Made by a program: the position numbers and the translations under genes. The notes below the pieces were generated by a model that searched no databases, was not told the origin of the DNA, and was given only the letters and a program-made list of their open reading frames with translations. A stretch of DNA of 64,000 nucleotides, taken from assembly GCA_930367215.1 (NCBI GenBank), contig OV884057.1:111997284-112061283 (forward strand), given 5' to 3'. Below are positions 1 to 11,473 of this stretch, one piece after another; the stretch's first letter is position 1, and every line of letters begins with the position of its first letter. Source of the stretch: Pollenia angustigena (Eukaryota; Arthropoda; Insecta; Diptera; Polleniidae).

Positions 1-287
1 TAAAAAAGTTAAAGAAATTGGTAATATTTTTAATTTACCTTCCAGTAAAGAAAAAATTGTAGACAATGAATATTCTAGAAAGGAGTTGACCACTTTTAAA
101 TATCCACCTATTACATCCGTTGATGTCGAACGAACACTTTCAATGCTTAAAACTGTTTTAAGACCAAATAGAATGAGTTTTACATTTGATAACTTAAGAA
201 AAAAACTTATTTATTTATATATGTAAATATATCTTTATCTACTACTACTTTTTAAACGATGTTTTAAGTTTTTAAAACTGAATGAAA
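1..287 (+). pseudogene. hAT transposase 3' end, fragment (same family as element C)
   Basis: The first 200 bases encode the C-terminal dimerisation region of a hAT transposase, with the segment SVDVERT(L/F)SMLK. It matches 12850-13080 base for base apart from a handful of substitutions and short indels, and the shared 3' flank ends at CTGAATGAAA. The copy is cut by the window edge. Compared with the 13-kb copy it lacks the roughly 595 bases that follow the coding end there, which include a MITE. The family call rests on the characteristic hAT C-terminal VERxFS-type motif. Confidence 0.75.
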
Positions 288-424
288 CGGTTAAAAACTA
301 ATAAATTTGTCATAAATGGCTGATAAATTGCTACAGAAAAAGTAACTGTTACAATTTCGAAACAGAACGGCATGGAATAGAACAGAAACAGAAAGGAAAG
401 ACTAATTCTCACTTTATATAATAT

Positions 425-572
425 AAAAAGAAAAACATACAATTTTTTATGTTCATGTTTACAATTTATAAAAAGAAAAAATTCCAGTTCTCTTTTTGTT
501 AAAATTATTAAGTTAAATAGTAAATTTCAAAGTAGAATGATGACGAAAACCATATCGGGTTATTCTGCTGAA
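425..572 (+). other. Leader segment copy 1 (signal-peptide-like start)
   Basis: This AT-rich leader ends in ATGATGACGAAAACC and the start of a short reading frame (MMTKTISGYSA). The same leader plus start codon recurs at about 6190-6410 and, with the ATG lost, at 61030-61130. Here the frame is cut after a few codons by the TIR element at 573. It could be a duplicated 5' UTR and first exon of a secreted-peptide gene or the 5' part of an unrecognised transposon. I cannot assign a function. Confidence 0.4.
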
Positions 573-905
573 GTGCGATTCACTTAGGCCCGTTTTCACA
601 ACTTACCGATAGCAAAAACTTATTCAACTTTAGGTTAAAGTAAAGTTTAAAAATGGAACACTTTTTATAAGGCCGGTTAAAGTCTACTTTTAGCTATCGG
701 TAAGTTGTGAAAACGGGCCTTACTTTTATAACGATAATCGTATCGTTAAAATAAATATGTATAACGAAAATTTATCGAATATACTATTCAGTAAAATTTT
801 TAACGATATTCGCTGTCGTTTGTATTTTAGCGACAATAATTTACGTTGTGTTTATTTAATCGATAAAACGTATTTTATGTTTAAAATTGCTTACATACAT
901 ACAAA
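573..905. mobile_element. TIR element (GTGCGATTCAC family), truncated copy
   Basis: This starts with GTGCGATTCACTTA and continues in the reverse complement of 25740-25984, with blocks such as TTTATCGAATAT and TAACGATATTCGCTGTCG. Similarity ends near 903, so only one end of the element is present. It is interrupted at base 586 by a 133-bp PIF-type MITE. No coding capacity is seen. Confidence 0.65.
587..719. mobile_element. PIF/Harbinger-type MITE with TTA target duplication
   Basis: Terminal inverted repeats GGCCCGTTTTCACAACTTAC (about 27 bp, perfect) are flanked by TTA at 584-586 and 720-722. A 3-bp TTA/TAA duplication with G/C-rich ends is typical of PIF/Harbinger. The host sequence is the GTGCGATTCAC element, whose uninterrupted copy lies near 25.97 kb. 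A longer relative lies at 49804-50192. There is no gene inside. Confidence 0.8.
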
Positions 906-2800
906 CAAATATTCTAGTGAAATTTCAATATGAATTAGACGCCTGCACAAATGGATTTGTACTTAAAAAGTACATATGATCTAGCAAAGCATGCACACTT
1001 ACTCGAACTATAATAAAAAAACATGGTACATGTTTTTGAGAACAACAAAATTATCGAGTAACCATTGGTTGTTACTCGACTTTGTTTGTGCTTGCTAACC
1101 ACTTGTTCGTTTTTCTCTCTCACTTCACCATTTATAAAACGAACGGTCGAGTATCATGCGACAGCCAAACTTCACTAGGTACCATCAGTACCACGTGAAG
1201 TTTTGCAAACATTAAAAACAAAAAATATTGTCTTTTTTAACTGTTAAGTTTAATAAAAAAAAATGGAAATAAATGAGGTATGTTTATACCTACATAACTT
1301 TATTTATTTAGATCATTTAGATTTTTATTTATTTATAAATACCTATTTAAAAGTGAAATTTATTTGCAATAATATTTACTTTTATATGAAAAAATATTTA
1401 GGCAAAATTACACAAAAAAATTTCTAATTATCTAGTCTTAAGAAATAAATTTTTGTCTAATTTTTGGGTAATTACACAAATTTTAGCTTTACTACAAGTA
1501 CCACATGAAGTGACCATAATTTTATAGGTACTTCTTTTTCGTTGTACCCATTTTTATATGTTCCTTTTTTTCGGAACATATTTCATCTTCGGCTGCTGCA
1601 TGTTAGTATTTATAAAAACAACAATCACTTCTCTTCACTTTTTGCGCGTTAAGCAAGAGAACAAATAAATACTATATTCGACAGCGAGTTTCACATGTGA
1701 AGAAAAAAGTTACTCGTTGCAGACCTCTAATATGAATGTCATTTGGCCTTCTAAAAGGCATCCTCCTTTTTCCGCTGGGGACATGTATGTAATTTAGTTT
1801 AAGCATTGTTCTCAATTTTTAAACCCATATAACGTCAAACAAAAGAAAATAAGGAAAAAAATTAAAACAAGCGTCAAAAATCAAATAAATTAATTTTACA
1901 TTACATGGGTAAATAACGACAACTCTCCCTAATGAACCTACCTGGTACTTATTATACTATGGTTTGAAGGTATTTATTCAGTTAGAAATTAAAAAACAAA
2001 ATGTTTTTACATTACAAAAGTTGAATTTTCTAAGAAATAAATTTTAATCGGTTTATTGACATAAATTGTTCGTGTTACTCGTTATTTAAAATTGGCTATT
2101 TTAACTCTTTGATCAAATAATGGTGGAAAAATTCCTGGATACTCAGTACATACTTAACTTAACAATAAAAAAAAACTAGAAACTAGCTTAATAATAAATT
2201 TTGTATTCACAAAAATAACTTTGATAAGAAAACTGACCGTTGATTTTTTCCACAATTTTTAGTTTGGTATTTATTTAATCCTCCTATAACAAACACTACA
2301 ATTAAAATTCATCTTATTTAATACAATTCCTATTTGATTAACATTTCTATTAAGTGGTGTGTGTGCAAACTTTGATCTTTAATGAATAAATTATGTAACA
2401 GAAACAACAGTTATAATGAGCTTGTGTTACTTTATGGTCGATGAACTTTGAACTGAATCACCCCAAGAGAACCGTTACAGAAATTCAGGTTTCATAATTA
2501 ATATAATAAACTAAAATTAAATTTCGAGGGTTTTTATTGTTAGCACAAATCTCTGTAGGAGTCTGAAAGTTCCCGGTAATAAAAATACATTTTTAATGTT
2601 ATCCAGTATAATTGTTTTCTTTAAGAGAGCAAAACACATTTAATCTTACAATTTTAATCTTACAATTCACGTTAATCAATAGAAATATAAAAATCAGATG
2701 GCAAAATGTAAATGTTTGAAATAAAATATATTTGAACTAAACACAATGTTTTTGAAAAATAAACATAATACAACGGAAGACGGCGACGGAAAAAGTTGTC
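906..2800. other. Intergenic AT-rich DNA, no gene recognised
   Basis: This is AT-rich sequence with short runs of A and T. Only short open frames without codon or domain signal occur on either strand. I see no TIR pair or tandem array. Confidence 0.5.
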
Positions 2801-2801
2801 A

Positions 2802-3735
2802 TTATACCCTCCACCGCAATTAATTGTGAAGAGGGTATATTAAGTTTGTCATTCCGTGTGAAACTTTTTTATTATTCATCTCAGACCCCATAAAGTATAT
2901 ATATTCTGGGTCCTTGAGTAATTCTAAGTCGATTTAGCCATGTCCGTCTGTCTGTCCGTCTGCTTAAAACACGCTCACTTTTGAACACCTCAAAAGAAAT
3001 GAACAAACTTGGTGCCAAATTGCTTGTAGTTATCCTAAGCAGTTTGGGATTGAAATGCAGCAAAATCGGTTCAGTGGGACCAGAGCTATGAATCAAAATG
3101 TGGAACCACCACCTAAAAAATTGATAATTTTGTTACAAAAAATAACATAAATGCTGTAACAAAGCACGGAATAAGATAAGTTTTTGCAAAAACTTGTTTT
3201 GTTTGACTGGAAATCACGCTGTTAAATTTCGTGATGATCCGTTCATAATTTACCCTAAGCCCCATATAAACAATACTCCCGGAAAATAGTTTAGTACGCC
3301 TAAAACCGTAACAAAATAACGCTAGCGCAACAAAATTTGGTACGTCACAGTTTTTTAGGACTAGAAATAACACTGCGAAATTTCGTGACGATCGGTCCAT
3401 AATTTACCTTAGGCCCCATATAAACCCTACTACCGGAAAACAGTTTAGTACGCCTAAAACCGTAAAAAATAATGCAATTTGGCTCGTCACAGTTTTATAG
3501 GACTATAAATGATACTGTGAAATTTCGTGAAGATCGGTACATAATTTACCCTAGGCCCCATAGAAACCCTACTCCCGGAAAACAGTTTAGTCGCCTAAAA
3601 CCATAATTAATAACAAATCGTCACAGTTTAAGATAATAATAACATCATACAAATATTACTCCTTAAACATTCGAACTGTCGGTGGAGAGTATCAAAGATT
3701 CGGCACAGCTGAATATAGCACTCCAACTTGTTTTT
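2802..3735 (+). repeat. Dispersed fly repeat R1, long copy
   Basis: This begins TATACCCTCCACC, continues through TTTGTCATTCCGTGTG, ATATATTCTGGGTCC and CCATGTCCGTCTGTCTGTCC, and ends in TTCGGCACAGCTGAATATAG near 3716 followed by AACTTGTTTTTG. Partial copies occur at 6692, 59335, 61184-62092 and 63640-63854, and the end alone at 45376. Similar dispersed repeats are common in Drosophila-like genomes. It is non-coding; the stray short frames within it are not genes. Confidence 0.7.
3224..3660 (+). repeat. Tandem repeat, about 3 units of 142-154 bp
   Basis: Units start with AAATTTCGTGA at 3224, 3378 and 3520. Each contains CATAATTTACC, GGCCCCATA or a close variant, CGGAAAA and AGTTTAGTACGCC, and they lie inside the R1 long copy. 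Spacings are 154 and 142 bp, so the units have diverged by indels. Confidence 0.7.
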
Positions 3736-4078
3736 GTTTAAATTTTTATTAATTTATTTGTGCACACATTTTTATCATGTTGTTTGTTTTCAATAATGTT
3801 GTGAACATAGCCAATTATTCAAAAACTATGGCAACATCAGAAAGAGAACGAGTATGAAAAATTAAGAGACAAGGCGAATTAAATTCGCTTTGTTGAGAGA
3901 GAAAGAAAGTCCGCAATGAAAATAAAATAGATTTTAATTTTATGGCGTTCCGCACCACGGATTTTTACTTCCAAATCGTATGAAAAACCACACCGCAATA
4001 AATTATCGTTACATTGTCTTCAGACGTTACATTGGGTACGTTCGTAAATGCAGTTTTTGCGCATCACTGACGCATTGG
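3736..4078. other. Intergenic, nothing recognised
   Basis: AT-rich sequence between R1 and a MITE fragment. No coding or repeat structure could be supported. Confidence 0.4.
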
Positions 4079-4178
4079 TAAGACTTGAGCTTTTAGGAGA
4101 GAAGGGAAAAGAGAATGCCATTTCTTTTCCCCTCTCTACTAAAAACGCAAGACTTTATGATTCAAACTTGACCGGCAC
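4079..4178. mobile_element. PIF-type MITE, 5'-truncated copy
   Basis: The palindromic core matches the complete copy at 47127-47268 (TTTTAGGAGAGAAGGGAAAAG and its complement). The right end reads GACCGGCAC followed by TAA. The left terminal repeat is missing. Confidence 0.6.
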
Positions 4179-4251
4179 TAAAGTTGAATGTTCTTAAAAA
4201 CATCACCTGTAAAAAACTTGTCATCACTCTCATGTGACAAAAGTTCTTTTA

Positions 4252-4419
4252 CCCTACGTTTCCACATGCAAGTAATTACTTGCAAGTAGTGTATACGTAT
4301 TATCAACGAAAAATCGAGGAAACAGCCGATTGGATGAAAGTACAAGAATTGTGTGAGTGGTAGTAAAAAAGTGTGAGTGTATTGAGTTTTTCGAACTTGC
4401 ACTTGCATGTGGAAACGGG
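4252..4419. mobile_element. Small MITE with TIR CGTTTCCACATGCAAGT
   Basis: CGTTTCCACATGCAAGT near 4257 is mirrored by ACTTGCATGTGGAAACG ending near 4417, giving a palindrome of about 168 bp with no coding content. The target duplication is not clear. Confidence 0.6.
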
Positions 4420-4889
4420 AAGTTATTCTGGGTTAAAAAAACTGCAGTCGAAACCAAAAACTGTCGAACAAAAAACGAAAATTTGTGTACAACTTTTCGC
4501 TTTTTGAGTTGGTTAAACAGCGACATTTATATTAAATGAATCAGAAGTAAAAGCAACCGTTTTTCTTTGGGTAATAAAAAATGAAGAAGTGGAAAAAATG
4601 GCAGGTTTTCTACTTTGACTGCAGTTTCATAAACGCAGCTTTTATGCGTTGCTGACGCAGCTCTACGGCAAATTTTTGCAATTATTGCATCAGTTAATTT
4701 TCTGATGCACTGCAGCAGTGATGCACAATTTTTAGATTTGATCACATAAATGATTTTTATGATTGTTACACAAACATTATTATTGTTATTTAAAGGACAA
4801 AAGCATGACCCAAAATTGTTGTACAGCTAAATCATGCATTGGACAAGGCCAGAAAATGCTAAAAACTATTTAAAAAATATTTATTATAT
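4420..4889. other. Intergenic, nothing recognised
   Basis: AT-rich DNA with the short inverted words TGACGCATTGG and GCGTTGCTGACGCAG upstream and inside it. No gene is supported on either strand. Confidence 0.35.
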
Positions 4890-5573
4890 AAAACGCAACG
4901 CAACGCAACGCCAAAGAATTATACCCTGCAAATAATAGGACCAGTCCAAACACGCGTGTAAAGAGTAGTCCACAAGGGACCAGGACTAGTCCAAAAGTAA
5001 CCCAAACGTATGGAAAAAACCTGGTCTATTTAACATTACGATGTCCTAGGAGAGGACCATATAACCCACCTTTGGACCACTAAGGAGTAGTTTTAAAACT
5101 ACTCCATGGTATATAACCCACCTTTGGACCACTAAGGAGTAGTTTTAAAACTACTCCATGGTATACTCAAGAGGATTAGTTTTGAAGTCGTTTAAAAACG
5201 AAAGCATGTCGTTTACAAACGAAGACATGTCGTCTCACTACAAACACTTTTTAACAATGACATGGTCCATGCTTGCATTACATCGGACTAGTCCATGGAG
5301 TAGTCCATTTTATCAAAATGGGTCAGGTGGTCCAATTTTATTTGCAGGGTATTGAAAGCAAACACAAAGTCATAAATATTTTGTAATTTTGCTGTTGCTT
5401 TCTACAGAAATTCATGTACCGTTTTAAATTTTCAACGTCACAAGTTATGAGGCGTTTGAAATTTTTAAAGGCAATGTGAATATCTTTATAAAGCAACAAC
5501 AAAATTACTAAATATTTATGTCTTTGTTTTTGCTTTCAATGTAATTCTTTGTTCTTGCGTTGCGTTGCGTTTT
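4890..5573. mobile_element. Fold-back MITE interrupted by another element
   Basis: AAAACGCAACGCAACGC at 4890 is mirrored by GCGTTGCGTTGCGTTTT ending at 5573. The arms continue inward as CAAAGAATTA and TTTGTAATTTTG, but the left arm is split by the 430-bp element at 4922-5351. Without that insertion the palindrome would be about 250 bp. Confidence 0.65.
4922..5351. mobile_element. TIR element with dense GGACYAGTCC motifs, copy 1
   Basis: The ends are TACCCTGCAAATAA and TTATTTGCAGGGTA. The body is packed with GGACCA, GGACTAGTCC, TAGTCC and TGGTCC words, and a 51-bp block (ATAACCCACCTTTGGACCAC) is tandemly duplicated at 5062-5162. Related copies are 5599-5860 (inverted) and 51930-52207 plus 56372-56471. 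A frame of 65 codons from 5158 is largely conserved in the 52-kb copy, but it has no recognisable domain and may be incidental. Confidence 0.7.
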
Positions 5574-5598
5574 ACATAGTTAGGGCCTAAGTAAATCT

Positions 5599-5860
5599 TA
5601 CCCTGCAAATAAAATTGGACCACCTGATCCATTTTGATAAAATGGACTACTCCATGGACTGGTCCGATGTAATGCAAGTGTTTACCATGGAGTAGTTGTA
5701 AAACTACTCCTTAGTGGTCCAAAGGTGGGTTATATGGTCCTCTCCTAGGACATCGTAATGTTAAATAGACCAGGTTTTTTCCATACATTTGGGTTAGTTT
5801 TGGACTAGTCCTGGTCCCTTGTGGACTACTCTTTACACGCGTGTTTGGACTGGTCCTATT
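5599..5860. mobile_element. GGACYAGTCC element, copy 2 (truncated, inverted)
   Basis: This opens TACCCTGCAAATAAAATTGG and runs as the reverse complement of 4922-5351. It stops at GGTCCTATT, so the far TIR is lost. Internal sequence is shortened relative to copy 1. Confidence 0.7.
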
Positions 5861-6189
5861 AAAATTAAAATAATTTGTAATTTTTTAACAATCTTTGGCG
5901 ACCCGCAAGGTCTTTAATGTAAGCAAAATATAAACGATTTTAGATCTTTGCTTTGCTCTGATTTAAGCTATTCAATGAAAATATTTATTAGACCAGCTTA
6001 TTTCTTAAACACAGAAACAATACCAATTTTGATTTGACATGGCGCAATGTTGATTGAAAATCATACATAGTAAATTTCTGCCAAAAGTACGGACGTAATA
6101 TAAAATGATCGTTGTTAAAATAACATTGAGTAATATTGAAATCATAAAATCCTGTTTTACGTGTTTTGCATTAAACCAACAACAACAAT
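5861..6189. other. Intergenic, nothing recognised
   Basis: AT-rich sequence with no supported gene or repeat. Confidence 0.35.
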
Positions 6190-6410
6190 AAGAAAAACAT
6201 AATATTTTTTCCATGTTTAAAATAATTTATAAAAAGAAAAAAAATTCCCATATTCTTTTTGTTTCGATTATTTATTTAAATACATCTAATTTTCGTAGTA
6301 TAATGATAACGAAAACATATCGGGCCATTCTGCTGGTGTTTTTAATTGTGAGTACTTTTGGGAAGAAAGTTGAATACAACAAAAGTGAAACATCTGGTTT
6401 GTGGGGTAAG
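6190..6410 (+). other. Leader segment copy 2 with signal-peptide-like exon
   Basis: The AT-rich leader is shared with 425-572 and 61030-61130. From the ATG at 6303 it encodes MITKTYRAILLVFLIVSTFG, a short basic start followed by a hydrophobic stretch as in a secretory signal, then about 15 more residues to LWG. GTAAG follows at 6406 and could be a splice donor. A TIR element abuts at 6411, so no continuation can be followed. This is either a disrupted first exon of a small secreted protein or a transposon leader; I do not recognise the family. Confidence 0.4.
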
Positions 6411-6546
6411 CAGGGCTGCCAGATAAATTTGTGAGGAAATCGTCAACTTCCTGAGAAAAATTAAAAAAATCGTCTTTCACATTTCGAAAAATCGTCAAAA
6501 AATCGGACAACTTAAAATTTGTTTTTTTTTTTTTAACAATTTAAGA

Positions 6547-6622
6547 TAATGCCATTTCTTTTCCCCTCTCTCCTTAAAACTCAAGACTTGATGAGTCAAA
6601 CTTGATGTGTGTGAACCGGCAC
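6547..6622. mobile_element. PIF-type MITE fragment
   Basis: This is the right half of the 47127-47268 family: CTCAAGACTTGATGAGTC, then GTGTGAACCGGCAC followed by TTA. The left half is missing. Confidence 0.6.
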
Positions 6623-6691
6623 TTAGTAATTCAGTGTTGTTTGGAAGAAAATATGTTCGCAGATGCTGCAGCCATCGATGTCGGTGGTTTT

Positions 6692-6910
6692 TATACCCTC
6701 CACCACCACTAGTAGTGAATGAGAGCAAACTAGGTTTGTCATTCAATGTGAAATATTTTTATTATTCATCTCAGACCCCCATAAAGTATAAATAATCTGA
6801 CTCTTTGAGTAATTCTAAGTCGATTTATCCAAGTCCGTCTGTCTGCCTGTTAAAAACACGCTCACTTTAGAAATCCACCAAAATCGGTTCAGTAGAATAA
6901 GAGTTATGAA
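6692..6910 (+). repeat. Dispersed repeat R1, partial copy
   Basis: It shares TATACCCTCCACC, TTTGTCATTC, CATCTCAGACCCC and GTCCGTCTGTCTG with the copy at 2802. Confidence 0.65.
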
Positions 6911-7973
6911 TCAAAAAGTACTGTTCTCTTCTATATATCACATATTACCCTATACAACTCTACTTATCTTTTATTTTCTTATTCTTCTTTTATTTTCGTA
7001 TTGCCTCTTGAAGGGATTCCGGCATTGGTCTTCTAAGCTTAACCTATGAATAAAAATGTGGAGCACCACCCTTAAACATTGATAATTTGTTACAAAATCA
7101 AACATAAATGATGCTATAATTTGAATTTTGACTCGGAGAAGCACATTAGAAAAATGGTTAATATCTATAACTAAAATAATTTTGGAAAAAGAAATAATTC
7201 CTAGAATATATTTGTTAAAAAACCAAAGGATAGCTAAAGTAAAACATGTAACATGAAGATACAAGATATTCTGTTATATGTTCATATATATTTAATTTTC
7301 ATCATCCAGCATTCCCGATTAATGAGGCTCAGATCTATCACCTAATCTTTGTAATCTTCTCTTGGGTGCATATCCTGAAGTGGCGCTTTTATACAAATTT
7401 TTAAATCTTCGCGTTTATATTTCATATTTAATATTTTGAAAGAATACCTAATATCTAAACACCTAACATTAAAACTAATCCGATGCATAACTGGAAAACA
7501 CATTACATTATTTTTAATTTCACAAAATCGGTACAAAACTTAAAAAGGGTATAACTTTGGAACGGTAAGAGCAAATTCAATTATTTTAACTTCAATATAT
7601 AATCGCTGCGCCTTACAGCAGTATTTTTTTTTTTGATGGAAATGATGCAAAAAAAACGTATTTTCGATTTTTTGTCAGTCACAGCGTTCTTTAATTCCTG
7701 CGACGATATGTTATAAACATTAGTTAATGCTGAATTGTTCTGTTTTGTTATTAAAAATATGGTTTTTGTATTTAAAATAGGTATTTTACATTTGCCGATT
7801 TTATTGAATTAAAGTGCCGATAATGCCGATTTTTTTTGAAAATATGCCAATTTCTTATCAAAATCTTCTGGCACCCCTGGGCATAATGTTGGCGTTTGAT
7901 CATTCTTTAAGGTTTAAAACGGGTAAGTAAATCAGTCATAATAATTTTTTCTTTCTAATTTCTTTTTTGGTTT

Positions 7974-8345
7974 TTTCAAGCACGAATTGGGGCTAAAATC
8001 AACTTTATAATACTTAAATTAAGCGAGTTTTGAAATTGATTTAATCTTAGTTTTACTTAAATCAATCTCATTTTCCGATTATTTTAAGTACGAATTCAGA
8101 TTAAAACAATTTTTTAATTCTTGAATCAAGCTCATTTTGAGATTGATTCAATATTTGTTTTACTTAAATCAATCTCATTTTCGGATTATTTCAAGTACAA
8201 AATCGGGATTGAATATGGATAATTTTGGTATTTTAGGACTTAAAATCCGTACTTGAATCAATCTTTCTGTACTTGATTTAAGACAATCCGTACTAACCGA
8301 ACTATTAATACCGCTTCCGATTGATTTGAGTACGGATTGATTGAT
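7974..8345. repeat. Degenerate tandem and inverted repeats
   Basis: The words CTTAAATCAATCTCATTTTC and ATTTCAAGTAC recur about every 110-120 bp, and AGTACGGATTGATTGATTC near the end mirrors the start. It could be a decayed MITE; no gene is present. Confidence 0.4.
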
Positions 8346-8898
8346 TCTTCTTTTGAGTGTATAAATATTATATTTTCCTAAAACATTAGCTCACTTTTGC
8401 ATGTTTTTTATATTTTTGCACTCCAATCATATTTTGGCTTTTTTTAATAAATAAACCGTTAAAAGATTATATTTCTTATTTTCCTTCCCATATTTTTATT
8501 TAAAATCTTTCCTTTAAAAACCAAGTACATTAAAAGTTCACTGTGCATACACAAAATACAGAGCATGTTAGGTAAAAGTTCACTACTCGTTCACTAATAA
8601 AGAAAGAAGGAGTACCCTACAAAAACTGCACGTACGATTAAACAAGATCAGGTAGTAATTAAAGTGTTTGTGTTAGTTAGTTCACAATCGTTATGTACCA
8701 TACTGTGTTTGTGTACAAATTCACAAACACAAAAAATTATTTTTTATTTTGTATTCTTGTATAGAATGTGTATGTGTACTGTTCATGGCAAAATACGTTA
8801 TGGTACACTAACTCGATTATTACCGCAATAATATTTCCACTCTGATCAACTTTGCATTGTTGGTTTTGCTGGGACTTGTTTGAAAATGTATGTCCGTT
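8346..8898. other. Intergenic, nothing recognised
   Basis: AT-rich sequence with some short inverted words (GTACCATACTGTG, TGGTACACTAAC). No supported feature. Confidence 0.35.
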
Positions 8899-9962
8899 GT
8901 TTGTAGCAGGGCTGTGGAGTCGGAGTCGGAGTTGAAGAGTCGGACTTGGGGGAATTTAAAAATTCAAAAGCGATGGTATTTCCAGTGTTGCCAAAACTTG
9001 GTGACCAAAAATTACTAAATTTACGGAAAAAATGGCTAAAAATGGGCTAAAAAATGGCTAAAAGCTTTTTTAAATAAAAACACATTAAAATTTAATAACA
9101 AAACAGAAATAATTAAATAAAAATAAAAACACATTAAAATTTAATAACAAAACAGAAATAATTAATTTAAAGTTGTTTACGATGAAATTGTGAGTTAAGA
9201 TCAATTTGTTAAATAGTAATAATAAACGTAAATTAATATTAAAAAATTAAATCATCAAAAAATTCACTCATAAGCAGGGCAAGGGACTTCATGCAAATGC
9301 ATGTTTGTTGTCGGTACTCTGAGACCCACCTAAAGTTAATATCTTTGCGAATCACAATATTTCCAGTAAAATGGCATCAATTTGTTAGTGCATGTTTTTG
9401 CATATTTTGATATAAATGCATATATTTCGTCATATTTTGTTATAAATTCACATTTTTCGTCATATTTTGTAATATTTATAAAAAAAAAAATTGCTCTTTT
9501 CTTAGTTTTTTGTTTAGAAATATCTTTCTGTTCAAGGCGAATTCATTATAAGGTGTAGTCAGTGAATCAGCTGGTTATAGTTGTTTCAGCCTTGAAGCTG
9601 TCAAACAGTCAAAATAGTATGGGAAAATCTGCTAACTTCGACATTTTCAAGGAGCAAAAACTACATGTTGGTGTTTGGTACTGAATTACCTACAATTTAT
9701 TATAAACTCACCTTGTTTCTTTTACTTTTAAAACGTAGCACATAAAATATACAATTTGTATAATTCTGCACATAATTGTGAAGTAACAATAAAACGGTTT
9801 TTGACATTTCATTTTGTTCGCGGTTTTTTTTACTTGAAGAAGCAGCAAATAAAAGTAATGTTCGGCGAAGAAAAAATAGAACTCAACATAATATTTTTGA
9901 TTTACGTTGTAAGAAGTATGACCTAAAATCCAAAAAGTATTAATAAAATAAATTGTTTTTAA

Positions 9963-11473
9963 CCCTTAAATGCATGATTTTTTCTTTTGGATTGAAAAAA
10001 ATGTTTTTTAATAGAAACTTAGGCGTAGATTTCGTAAAAAATAATAAAAAAATTTTAGAAATTAGTTTTGAGTGTTATTTTCGATAAAAACGGTATGTAG
10101 ACTTTTGGCAACAATATGCGTTTGGTACTTGAATTTTTAAGACATGAACAATAGTCACATATATATTTATATAACATACAGGTATTCAGAAATTTGTTTC
10201 TATTTATGAAACAATACAAAACAAATGCCATTTTTGATCTGGCACAAAGCAACTATACATTTAGTACACTCAGTCCGTGAAAATCCATTGCACTCTGGAA
10301 GTTTGCACCTGTTTTTAGTGGAACATCTCTTTTCAGTATGTCATATACCATCGGTTCTTATCTGGTGTCGGTATAGGTTTTGGAGGTCCTCGGGGCCTTT
10401 ACCCACATCTGCCTCTCTGGTTGAAGGTCTTCCTCGTTTGTTTTCATATGATTTATAGGAGCACAATGTTTCCGCCAGATCTGATTTAGAATCTGGCAAT
10501 TTAATGTTTGGGTGGTTTGTTTTCTAGAGTATTCATGAAATTATTACGTGATATGGTAAATTAATCTTAAGTACCACTTACGACTTTTCATGCTATTTAA
10601 TACCTGCCTAAAAAGCTATCATAAGGTCAACTCCTCCCATATTGGCGTTAAAATTTTCGACCGTTTTTGGACAAGCTATTAAAGTTTGTGTTTTTTGCGA
10701 TTTTTCATATCTATTGGCATCTTCAACCGGTTCCGCGCCTACGTCATTTGAAGCTTACGTAACAAGCTTATTCTCCTTTCAGCATGTCACAGAGGTAGCT
10801 ATACTTTAATAATTTGTAACAAATTTCTCATAGAAACCCCGTGCAACAGACCGTTTCATAAATTTTTTGCGGCAGGTAATTTGCAGTTCTTTCCAATCCG
10901 ATTTATGTGAATTGTGCCCAACAAGTATATTTCCTGAGTCCATAGGTAATACTTTAATGGAATTGACGTATAATAATTGTCGAAATAAATTATGTGGTTC
11001 GTTTAACGGGAAATTTAACGGCACAGTCTAACCACAGTCTACCCAAAACAAATTGTAACCGTCAAGTAATATTTATGTCACAAACGCATGTTGTAGACAT
11101 TTGGCAACATACATTTTTTTTCAAAAATATTGCATTTATTCAGTAATATTGTTAAATTAAACATGACCAGGCCATAGCTAACCCGTCAACAGATGCAAAT
11201 TTATTTTTTTCCGATGTGATAATACACGGTCCTTAGAAAACAAAAAAATACAAAATTTGACTTTAACTAAGAAACTGATCTTTATCAGCCACCTCAATGA
11301 AATGCCAAATAAATACAAATCAAAGCAACTAAAAACAAAGTAACGATTTATTTTTATTCATACTGCTTGTGTGTGCTTAGAAACGAACTTTTATAAATGC
11401 ACTCACATTGGAACATAAAGAAAATTAGCTTGAACTGGTATGTAGCCAATTGGCAACAGTATGCATTTAAGGG
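9963..11473 (-). mobile_element. piggyBac element D, innermost of the nest
   Basis: TIRs CCCTTAAATGCAT and ATGCATTTAAGGG are flanked exactly by TTAA at 9959-9962 and 11474-11477, the diagnostic piggyBac target. Transposase remnants on the minus strand confirm the family. At 1511 bp it is shorter than an autonomous piggyBac, so the 5' part of the gene has been deleted. Confidence 0.9.
10170..11035 (-). pseudogene. piggyBac transposase pseudogene (C-terminal part)
   Basis: Reading down the minus strand from 11035, the frame shows YFDNYYTSIPL, carrying the catalytic-domain Asp, then GTIHINRIGKNCKLP. After stops and small shifts come VGAEPVEDANRY, CPKTVENFNANMGGVDLM, a KWYLRLIYHI helix, a KRGRPS stretch, and the C-terminal cysteine-rich finger (C-x5-C-x3-C pattern, then CTKC and LCQIK). 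These segments occur in the order known for piggyBac transposases. Several stop codons and frame changes make it non-functional, and the N-terminal half is absent. Confidence 0.85.

Larger units (their letters stand above)
6411..7879. mobile_element. hAT-like element, TIR CAGGGSTGCCAGA
   Basis: The left end CAGGGCTGCCAGA is mirrored by TCTGGCACCCCTG ending at 7879. The presumed 8-bp flanks (GGGGTAAG and GGCATAAT) match at only 5 of 8 positions, so the duplication is weak. Inside are a PIF MITE fragment, an R1 copy and AT-rich DNA with no transposase. A related right end (TGCCGAT..CTGGCACCCCTGG) lies at 50340-50443. Confidence 0.5.
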
